A DNA stretch of 64,000 bases. It comes from Thermoplasmataceae archaeon. Lineage in GTDB: Archaea > Thermoplasmatota > Thermoplasmata > Thermoplasmatales > Thermoplasmataceae. A program made the position numbers and the translations under genes. Positions 63,840-64,000 of this stretch are shown here, piece by piece; position 1 is the stretch's first letter; every line of letters starts with the position of its first letter. The notes below the pieces were generated by a model, which saw only the letters and a list, made by a program, of their open reading frames with translations, did no database searches and was not told the origin of the DNA. The DNA is taken from contig JAVYSB010000001.1 in assembly GCA_038729425.1 (NCBI GenBank), forward strand, positions 60,523 through 124,522. The letters are read 5' to 3'.

Positions 63840-63928
63840 ATGCTGTCATCTCTTTTTGAAATAAAACTGTAACCTCACTTGTAAGAGGAGATGTATTTAA
63901 CCGTATGCGCGATTATGAAAAGATATAG

Positions 63929-64000
63929 ATGGATGATGAGGAAAGAACCCGGATGTTCAACGAGGCGGCAATTCGCTATTCCGGGCTCTACAAAGGAAAG
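63929..64000 (+). CDS. N-terminal fragment of an unidentified protein, runs off the window
   Basis: 24 codons from ATG 63929: MDDEERTRMFNEAAIRYSGL then YKGK. A TATA-like TATTTAA around 63893-63899 lies about 32 nt upstream. No family can be recognised from this length. Confidence 0.5.
   Translation, partial: MDDEERTRMFNEAAIRYSGLYKGK

Noticed and set aside
1-64000. CRISPR arrays, cas genes, replication origin with Orc1/Cdc6, rRNA genes.
   Set aside because: No regularly spaced direct repeats, no Cas or Orc1 motifs and no rRNA sequence were seen.

Overview
The window looks like chromosomal DNA of a euryarchaeon, most likely of the order Thermoplasmatales or a close relative. The evidence is archaeal-only or archaeal-type machinery: diphthine synthase, fibrillarin, aMBF1, archease, the KEOPS subunit Cgi121, membrane-anchored LonB, archaeal AlaRS and LeuRS, an SSB with a Gly/Arg tail, a Tes-type tetraether lipid synthase and geranylgeranyl reductase. 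Promoters have A/T-rich TATA boxes about 22-28 nt upstream of start codons, so many genes appear leaderless. The order-level placement is an inference from gene content. Genes are tightly packed, with many 1-46 bp overlaps, and most of the window is housekeeping.

Layout. 1-3.1 kb (minus): a respiratory cluster of Rieske protein, a long cytochrome b and a small divergent crotonase. 3.2-7.5 kb: tRNA-Val(TAC), a degenerate stretch, then a GT2-GtrA glycosyltransferase and a large GT-C-like membrane protein. 7.6-11.05 kb (plus): a succinate dehydrogenase operon (SdhA, SdhB, SdhC and a 56-residue hydrophobic protein). 11.3-14.1 kb: MFS exporter, DedA protein, dCMP deaminase. 14.1-15.4 kb: Hsp20 and a co-transcribed HTH regulator behind a strong palindrome. 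15.4-19.3 kb (minus): DphB, enolase, gamma-carbonic-anhydrase-like protein, PfkB kinase. 19.7-25.7 kb: CobS, Cgi121, LonB, a winged-helix protein with palindromic sites, a branched-chain aminotransferase and chorismate synthase. 25.6-34.9 kb (minus): DUF2070 protein, GT4, ATP-NAD-kinase-like protein, a protease-dead M50 homologue, AlaRS, fibrillarin. 34.9-37.8 kb: aMBF1, a small unknown, a 3-hydroxyacyl-CoA dehydrogenase and an SDR39U1-like epimerase.

38-46.5 kb is the accessory part. It holds two unrecognised membrane proteins, a solitary DNA methyltransferase, a putative zincin, an amino-acid permease with an in-frame TAG stop, an Ada-like protein whose phosphotriester-acceptor Cys is replaced by Tyr, an LsrF-like aldolase, a decayed YcaQ-like pseudogene and tRNA-Arg(GCG). 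46.5-64 kb is housekeeping again: MFS transporter, SSB, DNA ligase, TruA, geranylgeranyl reductase, a fused class II aldolase/SDR, LeuRS, pyruvoyl arginine decarboxylase, archease, Tes, tRNA-Gly(GCC), an ArsA-like ATPase, aldose epimerase, a dolichol/phytol-kinase-like protein, a GNAT protein and the start of one further gene.

I did not find a clearly new defence or mobile system. The observations most worth checking are the catalytically dead M50 homologue in an AlaRS operon, the Ada homologue without its switch cysteine, the amber-interrupted permease, the palindromic operators (Hsp20, winged-helix, SSB), and a recurring pattern in which long coding frames lack a canonical start and are restored by one base, usually in a homopolymer, next to an ATG or TTG.
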